This document shows positions 36,179 through 44,309 of a stretch of DNA of 64,000 nucleotides, piece by piece. Origin of the DNA: an uncultured Duodenibacillus sp. Lineage in GTDB: Bacteria; Pseudomonadota; Gammaproteobacteria; Burkholderiales; Burkholderiaceae_F. The stretch covers positions 57,787 to 121,786 of the forward strand of contig CALXQK010000008.1 in the NCBI GenBank assembly GCA_944390745.1, written 5' to 3'. How positions within the stretch are numbered: position 1 is the stretch's first letter; every line of letters begins with the position of its first letter. Below the pieces are notes generated by a model. That model saw only the letters and a program-made list of their open reading frames with translations, was not told the origin of the DNA and searched no databases. A program made the translations under genes and the position numbers.

Positions 36179-37501
36179 CTAAAAGAGCCGTTTTCTGCCG
36201 ATCACCACGGCGGGAATCACGGCAAAGAGGGCGCCGGCGGCAGCGGCCGCTGCCAGAAGTCCGACTTCAGCAAGGCCTGGTTGCAGGTGCATGGCCACGC
36301 CGCTTTGCGCCTCGATGATGCGTCCCGCCGCAAGGGAAAAGAGCGTGCCGAGCGCCCAGGCGATGACGGCGGCAAGCGTCACTGCAAGCGCAATGGCGCT
36401 CCAGACGGCGGAAAAGACGTAGCTGCGGGGCGCTCCCATCGTGCGCAAGAGGCGCAGGTCCTTTTCGCGCAGGCGGGCAAGCACGAAGCCCGTGAGAAGC
36501 GCCGCCGCAAGCGAGGTTGCCGCCGAGCTTCCCGCAAAAGCCTTCAGAGCCGCGGCAGCTGTCGAGAAGACGGCCAGAAGCTCCAGAAGCGCCTCACCCG
36601 TAAAGACCGCCATGATGTTGACGATGCCGCCTGCGGGGTCCTCAGCCGAGCTCTTCAAAAGGTTCTGGCGGATGCGATAGGCCCCGGCCATGTTCGTGGG
36701 CTTGACCACCAGGGCCGAGGCGCCCGGAAGCTTCTTGAAGTCCTCGTCGCTCCATGTGAGCCACGATTCAATGGCCTCGTCCTCATGATCGTGATGAGAG
36801 TCTGCATGCAGACTCTTGTCTGCGGATTTTCTGGTGTTTTTGGCGTCCGGTGAATTCAACTCCAGCGCCTGCGCCTTTTCGGGCGTGGTTTTTAATGGGC
36901 CGTGCATGGCCCACAAAGACTCAATCGGAATGAGCACCGCCCGGTCCCAGGGCGTTCCGGTTTCCGGGAGAATGCCCACCACCGTGAAGGTCTCCCTGTG
37001 CCCGTGCGAAAGGCCTGCTGCAGAATGCGTGGGCGAGAACGTCTCGCCCGGAGAAAAGCCCGACAGGGCCCCTGCCACCGCCTCCGTGCGGGAGGAAAAG
37101 ACGCGGCCGGCGAGCATCCGACGGGCGTCGCCCTGCGTGACGAACGCGCGCGTGGTGCCGACAAGGGGAGACGCTCCGGCCCGGTCGCCGAAGGCCACCG
37201 GCGCGGCCCAGGCGACGTCGGCCGGGTTGGGCGACAGACTGCGCATGACGGGCATGGGAACAAGTCCCGTCATCTCCTCGCGCAGATAGACGGTGGAAAG
37301 AAGCAGCGCCGAGCGGCTGCCCCTGGCGCCGACGAGAATGTCGAACTGATCGGCGGCGCTCACGGCGGCGCGCTTGACCATGCGCTCGGTCTGCACGACG
37401 CTGCAGGCCACGGCAAGCGACAGCGCCAGCAGCAGCGTCAGTCCCAGAAAAATGCCGCGGCACTGCCGAAATTCGCCTTTGAGAAACAACAGGACGTTCA
37501 T
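36179..37501 (-). CDS. MacB/LolC-like ABC transporter permease
   Basis: A 440-residue permease with one N-terminal helix (FLGLTLLLALSLAVACSVV), a large periplasmic domain and three C-terminal helices (FtsX-fold). The periplasmic loop contains a His/Asp-rich patch, LHADSHHDHEDEAIE, suggestive of Zn2+ binding. It lies 19 bases after the ATPase gene. The three-gene set matches the P. aeruginosa PA4064-PA4066 arrangement, induced by zinc limitation, although the ZrgA-like partner (PA4063) is not seen here. Role inferred: mechanotransmission of a periplasmic metalloprotein or lipoprotein. Confidence 0.82.
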   Translation of the reverse strand: MNVLLFLKGEFRQCRGIFLGLTLLLALSLAVACSVVQTERMVKRAAVSAADQFDILVGARGSRSALLLSTVYLREEMTGLVPMPVMRSLSPNPADVAWAAPVAFGDRAGASPLVGTTRAFVTQGDARRMLAGRVFSSRTEAVAGALSGFSPGETFSPTHSAAGLSHGHRETFTVVGILPETGTPWDRAVLIPIESLWAMHGPLKTTPEKAQALELNSPDAKNTRKSADKSLHADSHHDHEDEAIESWLTWSDEDFKKLPGASALVVKPTNMAGAYRIRQNLLKSSAEDPAGGIVNIMAVFTGEALLELLAVFSTAAAALKAFAGSSAATSLAAALLTGFVLARLREKDLRLLRTMGAPRSYVFSAVWSAIALAVTLAAVIAWALGTLFSLAAGRIIEAQSGVAMHLQPGLAEVGLLAAAAAAGALFAVIPAVVIGRKRLF

Positions 37502-37520
37502 GGATCGGTTCCCCTTCTGG

Positions 37521-38309
37521 TCAGAGGCCGCCGGCAGCCTGCGCGTCCGGCCCCTCAAGCCAGGACCAGCGTCCCTGGTGCATGCGTGCGCGCAGGGGAA
37601 GGCTTCGGGCGATGTTCTCGTCGTGCGTCACGACGATGAGCGCGGCCCCGAGCTTGTCGGCGGCCTCGTTAAGCGCAGTCATGACGCGCCGGGCGTTGGC
37701 CTCATCGAGGCTTGCCGTTGGTTCGTCGGCAAAGATCACCTTCGGGCGTCCCATCAGAAGCCTTGCGAGCGCCGTGCGCTGCATCTCGCCGCGCGAGAGA
37801 TTGGCCGCGCGGGTGCCGGCGGGCACGCCGAGGCGCTGCAGCAGCACCTGCGCCCGGTCGCGGGCCTCGCGCTGAACGGCGCCGTGAAAGGTTTCCGGCA
37901 GCAGCACGTTTTCCAGGGCCGTCAGGCCGTCAAGAAGCCCGAAGTCCTGGAAAAGAAACCCGCAGAAGCGCCCGCGCCAGCGGTCGCGCTCGGGTTCGGA
38001 GAGCGCCGTGAGCTCTGTCTCGCCCCAGCGCACCGATCCGGTGTCGGGCCGCACCATGCCGCTTAGAACCCGCATGAGGCTCGTCTTTCCTGCGCCCGAG
38101 GAGCCGGTGACGGCAACGCGCGCTCCCGCGGGCAGGTCAATGGATTCAATTGAAAGAATCGTGCGCACGGAAAGTCCGTCGGCGGCCTTGAAAACAATAT
38201 GGCGCGCCGCAAGAGAAAGCGGCGCGCACGCATCGCCTGCAGGGCTCCCCGGGACAGGCCGGGCCGCCGCGCGCACGCCGATGCGCCCGTCTGTTGTCGA
38301 GGGCGTCAT
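37521..38309 (-). CDS. ABC transporter ATP-binding protein (MacB/LolD type)
   Basis: A 262-residue ATPase with all motifs: Walker A GSSGAGKTS, Q-loop in FLFQDFGLLDG, signature LSRGEMQRTALARLL, Walker B VIFADEPTASLDE and the H-loop VVTHDE. It resembles LolD, MacB and FtsE-type subunits. An additional N-terminal 35 residues of low complexity precede the domain. It overlaps the preceding gene by ATGA (38306-38309) and is followed by the permease, so the three are co-translated. Confidence 0.92.
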   Translation of the reverse strand: MTPSTTDGRIGVRAAARPVPGSPAGDACAPLSLAARHIVFKAADGLSVRTILSIESIDLPAGARVAVTGSSGAGKTSLMRVLSGMVRPDTGSVRWGETELTALSEPERDRWRGRFCGFLFQDFGLLDGLTALENVLLPETFHGAVQREARDRAQVLLQRLGVPAGTRAANLSRGEMQRTALARLLMGRPKVIFADEPTASLDEANARRVMTALNEAADKLGAALIVVTHDENIARSLPLRARMHQGRWSWLEGPDAQAAGGL

Positions 38310-38755
38310 TTGAGCACCTCATAGCTTGCGTTGACGATGCGCACAAGGCTCACAAAGCCCGTTTCCGGATCGGTTCTTGAGCCGAGCTCAAGCGTGCCCG
38401 TGACCTCGATGGCGTGGTTGGGCTGCACGAAGTCCTCCGGATCCTCCAGGTAGACCACCACGATCGAGTCGGGCCAGTCCTCGTCGCTGTTGCAAAAGGG
38501 ACACAGGCTCACGGGCGAGCGCGTGAGCACCAGAAAATGCGCCCCGGCCTTGAGCGGGGGCGCCATAAAGCCGCGCACGGCAACGTTTTTCCCGTCAAGC
38601 GACTTCATCTTGTCGCTGAAGGTCAGGCCCAGCACCGAGGGCGGCCCGTACATCTCGTCAAAGCCCAACGGCGTGCCCGCGGCATGCGCCGCACGGGACC
38701 GGAGACCGGGCGCAGCCGCAAGCATCAAAAGCTTCAGGAGGTTGCGTCGATTCAT
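38306..38755 (-). CDS. Exported DUF3299-like protein of the ABC operon
   Basis: A 149-residue exported protein, first gene of the ABC operon. The N-terminus MNRRNLLKLLMLAAAPGL is a Tat-type signal. The mature part contains PPLKAGAHFLVLTRSPVSLCPFCNSDEDWPD, with a CPFC motif that could bind metal or act in redox, followed by a domain ending near VSLVRIVNASYEVLK. Similar small exported proteins accompany MacB-like ABC pairs in the PA4066 type of zinc-starvation operon. A periplasmic metal-handling role is inferred, not shown. Confidence 0.7.
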   Translation of the reverse strand: MNRRNLLKLLMLAAAPGLRSRAAHAAGTPLGFDEMYGPPSVLGLTFSDKMKSLDGKNVAVRGFMAPPLKAGAHFLVLTRSPVSLCPFCNSDEDWPDSIVVVYLEDPEDFVQPNHAIEVTGTLELGSRTDPETGFVSLVRIVNASYEVLK

Positions 38756-38894
38756 GCGTTTTGTTTTTTTGTGGGGAAAGGACTCAAGGGAGTGCGTCCG
38801 CCGGCCGGCTGCGCCCCGGCGCCTGCCGGCCGGCGTGTGCGGCCGACAGGGCTCCGGGGGCGGCCCCGGGGCGGCGTCCAGGCCGAGCGAGGGC

Positions 38895-40646
38895 TTATCT
38901 GCCCAGCGCAAGCGCCTCGGCCATCACGCGGAAGACCTCCGTGGAGTTCATGAAGCCGTGGAAGGCTTCGGCGTTGGGGCCGCGGGCGGTGACCACAAGG
39001 TCGTCGACCGTGTGCACGCCCTGAGGCTCGCTGCGCGGAAGATTGCCCTCGACAAGGTGCGCGCCCGGCACGTCCTTGTAGACGGCGTTGGCGACGTACT
39101 CGCCCTTTTCATTCTTGACCGCCGGCGTGAAGGTGGCCTCGGCAAACGGACGGTAGGTCTCGTAGTAGTCGGGGTGCGCGCCGAAGAACACCGCCAGGCG
39201 CTTGTCCGGATAGAAGTTGTCCGGGAACCCGTCCTTGTCCTTGTCCTCATAGTGCGGGTATCCCGCATTGGCATAGACGCCGACCTTCTCTCGGCTATCG
39301 CGACCGGGCTTGTTGTCGTCGATCGTTCCGGCAACGGAAATCGAGTGCGTATGGTCGCCCGTGACGATCAGAAGCGTCTCGGGGTGCGCGTCGCAGTACT
39401 TCTGCGCGGTCTCGACCACCTTGTCGAAGGCGATGGTCTCGGCCACGGACCGCGTCCAGTCAAGCGGGTGCGAGAACTTGTCGACAAGGCCCGCCTCAAG
39501 CATCAGGAAGAAGCCCTCCTTGTTCTTTTCAAGCACCTTGACGGCGGCGGCAAAGCTCTCGGTCAGATCGGGCTGGTTGGGGAACTTTTTGACCGTGTTG
39601 CCCTTGAACTGGTGGCGGTCAAGCCAGCCGTCCATGTTGCCCGTATGAAAGAGTCCGAGCAGGCGGTCGGCCTTTTCCGAGGCCTTCATCATGCCCTCGC
39701 GGTCGGTGGCGAGTTCATAGCCCGCCTTTTGAAACAGCTCGATGTAGTTGATGTTGTCCTTGCGCTTGGAGCCCGGCGTGGACTTGGGCAGGAAGTAGGC
39801 CGAGCCGCCGCCGAGCATCACCTCGGGCTTGACGTCGTAGAACATTCCGACGATGTCGGCCTTGTCGGCGCGCCGGCGCGTGTGCGCCACGACCGAGGCG
39901 GGCGTGGCGTCCTCAAGCTCGGCGTCGCTCACCACGCCCACGGCCATACCGGTCTTGCGGCGGATGAGCTCGGCAATCGTCTCCTGGCGCGGATCATCCT
40001 GCGTGGCCTTGGTGCGGTCGACGTACACGCCCAGGGCGTTGACCGAGGACTTGTGGCCGGTCATGTAGGCCGAGGCCGTATTGGCGCTGTCGGCGGCGAT
40101 GGTGTCCACGGAGCTTGTGCCCAGAAGCGCCATGTGCGGCATGTCGTCCATCGCAAGCGGTGCGTTGTACATGCCGTTCTCAACGCCCTTGGACATGATG
40201 CGCGCGGCCGTGCGGTGTCCGACGCTCAGGCCGTCGGCAATGAGAAGGATGACGTTTTTGGCCCTGCGCTTCTGCGGGGTCGCGTACAGATCCCAGACAA
40301 CGGTCTTGCTGCCGCCCTTGCCCGAGACCGTCACGGCGTATTTGCCGGGTTTGGCGATCTCGACGCCGCGCATCCACACGGCCGAGGCGTTTCCGTCAAT
40401 TTCGGTGCCGACAAAGACCTCGTCGCCCTTGAGCACCTTGCGGTAGTCCTCTCCGTTGATCTTGATGGAAACGTCGCCGCGGTCGACGACCGAGTCGAGC
40501 TCAACCTTGAAGTCGAACTTCGCGTTCGTCATGAAGCGCGCCTTGTCCACGGGATAGATCTCCGCGGCCCCGGCGCAGGCGCTCGAAAAAATGCCGATGG
40601 AGGCGATGGCAGCGGCTGCGGCTGCGGATGCAAGCTTGATCTGCAT
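38895..40646 (-). CDS. phoA: Alkaline phosphatase
   Basis: A 583-residue periplasmic alkaline phosphatase hydrolysing phosphate monoesters. A signal peptide (MQIKLASAAAAAAIASIGIF) is followed by an unusual N-terminal beta-domain of about 100 residues. The core starts at KNVILLIADGLSVGH (metal-ligand Asp), contains the nucleophile region DTIAADSANTASAYMTGHK, LMLEAGLVDKFSH, LLIVTGDHTHSIS and GVHTVDDLVV. It is longer than E. coli PhoA (471). The neighbouring DUF3299/ABC operon is metal-related, and Zn is the cofactor here. A possible Pho box lies upstream (separate entry). Confidence 0.92.
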   Translation of the reverse strand: MQIKLASAAAAAAIASIGIFSSACAGAAEIYPVDKARFMTNAKFDFKVELDSVVDRGDVSIKINGEDYRKVLKGDEVFVGTEIDGNASAVWMRGVEIAKPGKYAVTVSGKGGSKTVVWDLYATPQKRRAKNVILLIADGLSVGHRTAARIMSKGVENGMYNAPLAMDDMPHMALLGTSSVDTIAADSANTASAYMTGHKSSVNALGVYVDRTKATQDDPRQETIAELIRRKTGMAVGVVSDAELEDATPASVVAHTRRRADKADIVGMFYDVKPEVMLGGGSAYFLPKSTPGSKRKDNINYIELFQKAGYELATDREGMMKASEKADRLLGLFHTGNMDGWLDRHQFKGNTVKKFPNQPDLTESFAAAVKVLEKNKEGFFLMLEAGLVDKFSHPLDWTRSVAETIAFDKVVETAQKYCDAHPETLLIVTGDHTHSISVAGTIDDNKPGRDSREKVGVYANAGYPHYEDKDKDGFPDNFYPDKRLAVFFGAHPDYYETYRPFAEATFTPAVKNEKGEYVANAVYKDVPGAHLVEGNLPRSEPQGVHTVDDLVVTARGPNAEAFHGFMNSTEVFRVMAEALALGR

Positions 40647-40684
40647 GTCTGAAGAAATGATCCTGAAAGTCGGTTTGAAGGAAG

Positions 40685-40718
40685 CGCCCCTGAGGGGGCG
40701 TCCCGCCAGCGGGACGCC
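40685..40718 (-). promoter_or_regulatory. Overlapping hairpins in phoA leader
   Basis: GGCGTCCCG (40697-40705) pairs with CGGGACGCC (40710-40718). An alternative stem, CGCCCC and GGGGCG (about 40685-40700), overlaps it. They lie 40-70 bases upstream of the phoA start and could regulate translation or transcription. Confidence 0.5.
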
Positions 40719-40772
40719 TGGTCCTGTCGGAGGGCTGCTGCGGCTGAGTCTATGCAGGGCTTGTGTCGGCTT

Positions 40773-40790
40773 CTTGACGAAGTTCTGACC
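40773..40790 (-). promoter_or_regulatory. Pho-box-like GTCA repeat upstream of phoA
   Basis: On the - strand GGTCAGAACTTCGTCAA shows two GTCA half-sites 11 bases apart, the spacing of the PhoB box. It is about 130 bases before the phoA start. Only half-site cores match. Confidence 0.4.
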
Positions 40791-41051
40791 GGCCGATGAC
40801 GGCCAGCCGTACGAAAGGACCGGGGGCTTGCAACCGCTGATGAGCAGAGCTGCCTGCCTAAAAATATCAGGGGGTGTGTCAAGAACAACAACAAGGCTGT
40901 TGTTGAATACAGAAGACGCCTGGACGTCAAAAAGAGAATGAATAAAACGTCATGATGCGGCGTTGCACAATGAAAACAAACAAAAAGAGCATCGATCCGC
41001 GTTGCGCAAAAAATACAGCCGCAGGGAAAATATGGATGTCGCGGACTTCTC

Positions 41052-41061
41052 GGGGGGGGGG
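41052..41061 (+). repeat. Poly-G (G10) tract
   Basis: A run of 10 G in the region before the HTH gene, about 180 bases from its start. Such tracts change length by slipped-strand mispairing. CATAAT (41073-41078), a -10-like hexamer, lies 11 bases downstream, so the tract would sit in the spacer of a promoter. Confidence 0.75.
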
Positions 41062-41243
41062 TACGAACATTGCATAATTTTTTCAAATCTCAATACGGAG
41101 TTGCTGTGCGGCGAAAGACAGGCTTCAAGCGCAAACCTTGACAAGACTTTGACGGGCCGGCCGCTTTTTCAAGCGCACCTCCGGGAGATGCGGCTCCTCG
41201 TCCATCAACAAAACAAGCATTCGGACGGGGATGGGAGTTTTCA

Positions 41244-41678
41244 ATGGTGCAGCAGCTCAAGATCGTGCGGCATGTGCGCAGGGATTGCGCACCGGAGTCT
41301 GTTCGACGACAGGCCCTGGCGCTTTTCAAGGAGGGCCGGGGCTACAAGCTTGTCGCCCGCAGGCTCGGGCTCTCCGAGCATACGGTGCGCGACTGGGGGA
41401 GGCTCTTCAAGCAGGGGCGCTTTCGGGCTGAGCTCTCGGAGAAGCTCCTTTACTACGGCCCCGAGATGCGCGAGCTCGTCTTCTCGCTTCGCGGCAAGGG
41501 CATGTCGCTGCGGGCGATTGCCGCACGCACGGGCGTCTCCATTTCTACCTGCTGCGCCTGGCTCAAGCGCCGCGATCTGCAGCCGGTGCAGGCCGGGGCA
41601 GCCGATGACCAGCCCGAGGCCCGGTCCGAATCTGGATCGGAGGGCGGCGGCAGGGGCGGCATGCGCAAGCGCCCCTGA
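41244..41678 (+). CDS. Double helix-turn-helix protein upstream of autotransporter
   Basis: A 144-residue DNA-binding protein. Two transposase-type helix-turn-helix units are visible: RRQALALFKEGRGYKLVARR with SEHTVRDW (residues about 20-52) and RELVFSLRGKGMSLRAIAAR with SISTCCAWLKRRD (about 72-110). They resemble the HTH_28/HTH_23 module of IS3-like OrfA proteins. No catalytic domain or inverted repeats adjoin it, so it is more likely a domesticated regulator than an active element. GGGAG precedes the ATG. The autotransporter follows after a hairpin. Confidence 0.75.
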   Translation: MVQQLKIVRHVRRDCAPESVRRQALALFKEGRGYKLVARRLGLSEHTVRDWGRLFKQGRFRAELSEKLLYYGPEMRELVFSLRGKGMSLRAIAARTGVSISTCCAWLKRRDLQPVQAGAADDQPEARSESGSEGGGRGGMRKRP

Positions 41679-41722
41679 TCACGAATGCAAGCGCATGCGG
41701 GCCGGACCGAGGCGGCTTGCGG

Positions 41723-41759
41723 GCGCTGGACATTCCAATGTCCGGGCGCGACTTTTTTT
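41723..41759 (+). terminator. Terminator-like hairpin between HTH and autotransporter genes
   Basis: GGACATT (41728-41734) pairs with AATGTCC (41737-41743), extended by GCGC/GCGC on the outside, followed by T7 (41753-41759). It ends 16-25 bases before the autotransporter start, so it may attenuate transcription into that gene. Confidence 0.65.
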
Positions 41760-41784
41760 GACCTTTCAGAAATCGATGACACCC

Positions 41785-44103
41785 ATGAAAAAAATCCATT
41801 TCGCCTGTCGTCCGGCCGCCCTGGCCGTCGCCGCCGCGCTTTGCGCCGGCCTTTGCAGCACTGCTGCAGCAGCGGTGCTGGTGCTCGAGGGTGACCACAC
41901 AATCAAAAATCTTCATTCACTCAATGGTGGTGATGCAGAGGTTTATGAAGGCCTCGTGATTGACCATCGGCCGCACATCGTATGGAACCAGCATACGCTG
42001 CACGTTTCAGAGGGCGCGAGTCTGACCATCAATGGACCGACGAAGGGTGGGTCCTATGCCGACGAGATTGAGGGTACAGGAGACATTGGAACGTATCTGA
42101 TCACCGTTTTTGATGATCGATCAAAAGTTGTCCTCAACGGCGACGTCGACCTTGAGGTCGTGCATACGCGCAGCAACGACGAGCAGATCGTCGACATCGG
42201 CGCCAACCTGCTCTATGCCCGAAACGAAGGCTCGATCGAGGTCGGAAATGCCGGCTCCACGGCCCGGCTCTGGGTGCTTGCCGGAAGGCCTGACCTCATT
42301 TCCGCCAAAGACGGCGGCAGCGTGGTGTTCAAATCAACCCGCAATCAGCTTGTGGGCTCAATTGATACGATGGACAGCGCCAGCAGCAGCCATGGGACGT
42401 CCACCATCCGGATCGCCTTTGAGGGTGCGGACTCCTACTGGATCGGCGACGAGCGCTCGTGGCAGAACTACAAGGAATCCCAGGGACAGGATCGAATTGA
42501 GACCGAGGATGTGATTGACCTTGCCTTTCGCGACGGCGCGCAGTGGATCTACCTCGGGCAGCACGCCAACCGCAACTCCGGCGGCATTCTCGGCTGGGCC
42601 ATCCCCAGGCGCATCTCCTCGGTGACGCTCGACGGCGGCATCATCAATCTGCACGACGTCACCATCAAGAGCCTTTTTGACGAGATCGGCCTCACCAGCC
42701 GCCTCAGCAACGAGCAGTACGGCATGGAGGAGGCCTTCAACACGCACGACTACGTGCGCATTGGAAACCTCAGGGGCAGCGGCGGCATCTTCCGGCTCGA
42801 TTTGAACGGCGAAGACAAGACGCAAAGCGACATGGTCTACGTCGAGTCGGGCGAGGGCACGCACTATTTCGAGCCCTACGACCTCACCAAGCTTGAGCCC
42901 ATTACGCCTGAAAATACGCTCACCTTCGCGCTTGTGGGAAAGGGCGGCTCGGGGCTCACCTTCATCGACAAGCAGAACATCTACGGCGAGGCGCTCGTCG
43001 ACTATGAGCTTGAGATCGCCAGCAGGGAGATCACGGCCGAAGATCTCGCCAATCCCGAAAACGCCTACTGGGACAAGACCTTCGGCGTGAATCCTGATGA
43101 CTATGAGGGCGCCCAGCGCGACGAGGCGGCCGCTGAAAAGATCGACATGAGCGCCTTTGAGGGCGGCACGAACTGGTACATCCGCCGCGTGACGCTCACC
43201 GAGTCGGCCGCCGCCCAGGGCATGACCGGCGCGGGCTGGGCAAGCTACGACGCAGCCGTCGAAATGCCCCGGCGCGATCGCCGCGCCATGCAGGCGCAGA
43301 CGACCGGCGAGGAGCGCGCCAACGGCCTCTGGGTGCGCCTGCAGCAGGGCCGCAGCGGCATCGACAACCAGTACCGCTGGGATCGCTCAGGCGTGACGGT
43401 GGGCCTTGAGCGCGAGTTCACGCAATCCAACCGCGTCGGCGCATGGTTTGCCTACACGCGCGGCGACACGGAGTTTTTCGACATCTCCGGCACGGGCGAC
43501 ATGAAGCGCTACGAGCTTGCGCTCTACGACACGCTCTCCCTTGGGAGCCAGTACCTTGACTTCGTGGCGCGCTTCGGGCGCGTTGAAAGCGAGTTTGACG
43601 TCGGCAATGTGCAGTACCAGACCTCGGGCTCCTTCGGGCAGAACTACGCTGCGCTCTCCGCTGAATACGGCATCCATCTTTCCTCGCGCTCGGGCTTTTT
43701 TGCCGAGCCGCAGCTGCAGCTGCAGGCCGCGCGCCTTGGCAGCTATGACTATGAGGCCTCGCGGGGCATGCGCTCTGAAGTCGACTCCGAAACGAGCCTC
43801 ATGGGGCGCGCGGGTCTTCGCGCCGGCCGCAGCTTCTCGGCGCTCGAGCGCTCCGGATCGATCTATGTGCGCGGCGACCTGTACCATCAGTTCACCGACG
43901 GCGAGTCGGCGACGATGCGCGATCAGCTCGGGCACCGCCTTGACGTCGTCTGGGGCGACAACGACACCTGGGCGGCGCTGGGCGCAGGCGCTGCCTTTGC
44001 CTGGTCGGATCGCATCGACCTTGCGCTTGACGCCGAGTGCTACACCGGAGGGGACGTAGACAACGCCTGGCTTTTGACCGGGCGGCTCCTTTATCGCTTC
44101 TAA
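41785..44103 (+). CDS. Autotransporter (type Va secretion) protein
   Basis: A 772-residue predicted autotransporter. A signal peptide (AALAVAAALCAGLCSTAAAA) is followed by a passenger of about 480 residues with repeated beta-strand-like pattern, then a C-terminal beta-barrel from about residue 505 (GLWVRLQQGRSGIDNQYRWD) that ends in the terminal Phe (LTGRLLYRF) expected of an outer-membrane barrel. The start could also be the ATG at 41776; no clear ribosome site is present. No protease triad is evident in the passenger, so it is probably an adhesin-like surface protein. It is downstream of the HTH gene and a G10 tract. Confidence 0.88.
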   Translation: MKKIHFACRPAALAVAAALCAGLCSTAAAAVLVLEGDHTIKNLHSLNGGDAEVYEGLVIDHRPHIVWNQHTLHVSEGASLTINGPTKGGSYADEIEGTGDIGTYLITVFDDRSKVVLNGDVDLEVVHTRSNDEQIVDIGANLLYARNEGSIEVGNAGSTARLWVLAGRPDLISAKDGGSVVFKSTRNQLVGSIDTMDSASSSHGTSTIRIAFEGADSYWIGDERSWQNYKESQGQDRIETEDVIDLAFRDGAQWIYLGQHANRNSGGILGWAIPRRISSVTLDGGIINLHDVTIKSLFDEIGLTSRLSNEQYGMEEAFNTHDYVRIGNLRGSGGIFRLDLNGEDKTQSDMVYVESGEGTHYFEPYDLTKLEPITPENTLTFALVGKGGSGLTFIDKQNIYGEALVDYELEIASREITAEDLANPENAYWDKTFGVNPDDYEGAQRDEAAAEKIDMSAFEGGTNWYIRRVTLTESAAAQGMTGAGWASYDAAVEMPRRDRRAMQAQTTGEERANGLWVRLQQGRSGIDNQYRWDRSGVTVGLEREFTQSNRVGAWFAYTRGDTEFFDISGTGDMKRYELALYDTLSLGSQYLDFVARFGRVESEFDVGNVQYQTSGSFGQNYAALSAEYGIHLSSRSGFFAEPQLQLQAARLGSYDYEASRGMRSEVDSETSLMGRAGLRAGRSFSALERSGSIYVRGDLYHQFTDGESATMRDQLGHRLDVVWGDNDTWAALGAGAAFAWSDRIDLALDAECYTGGDVDNAWLLTGRLLYRF

Positions 44104-44194
44104 TGGCGTCCTTGAGGCCCCTGCGGGTGTTTTTCTGCGGCCCTGCGGCCCGCACTTGAGGGCCCTTGTTGCCGGCCCTTGAAGCCTTGTTGAT

Positions 44195-44224
44195 CGGGGA
44201 GCGCCTGCGGGCGCTCCCCGTTTT
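44195..44224 (+). terminator. Rho-independent terminator after autotransporter
   Basis: A perfect 10-base stem CGGGGAGCGC (44195-44204) / GCGCTCCCCG (44211-44220), loop of 6, followed by T4. Confidence 0.85.
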
Positions 44225-44309
44225 CAATGCGCACCGGGCAGTACAATGCCCGGCATGTGTGCGCGGCGCCCTTGCGCCGCACCTCTGACGCCATTTTTGG
44301 GAGATACGC

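Larger units (their letters stand above)
40647..41243. other. Divergent regulatory region of phoA and the HTH gene
   Basis: About 600 bases. The phoA side contains two overlapping hairpins (40685-40718) and a Pho-box-like pair; the HTH side contains a G10 tract and a -10-like element (separate entries). No further gene is supported; long open frames here are extensions of the autotransporter frame. Confidence 0.6.

Noticed and set aside
40963-41784. Upstream extension of the autotransporter frame
   Set aside because: The open frame crosses the HTH gene, the G10 tract and a terminator; the signal peptide begins at 41785.
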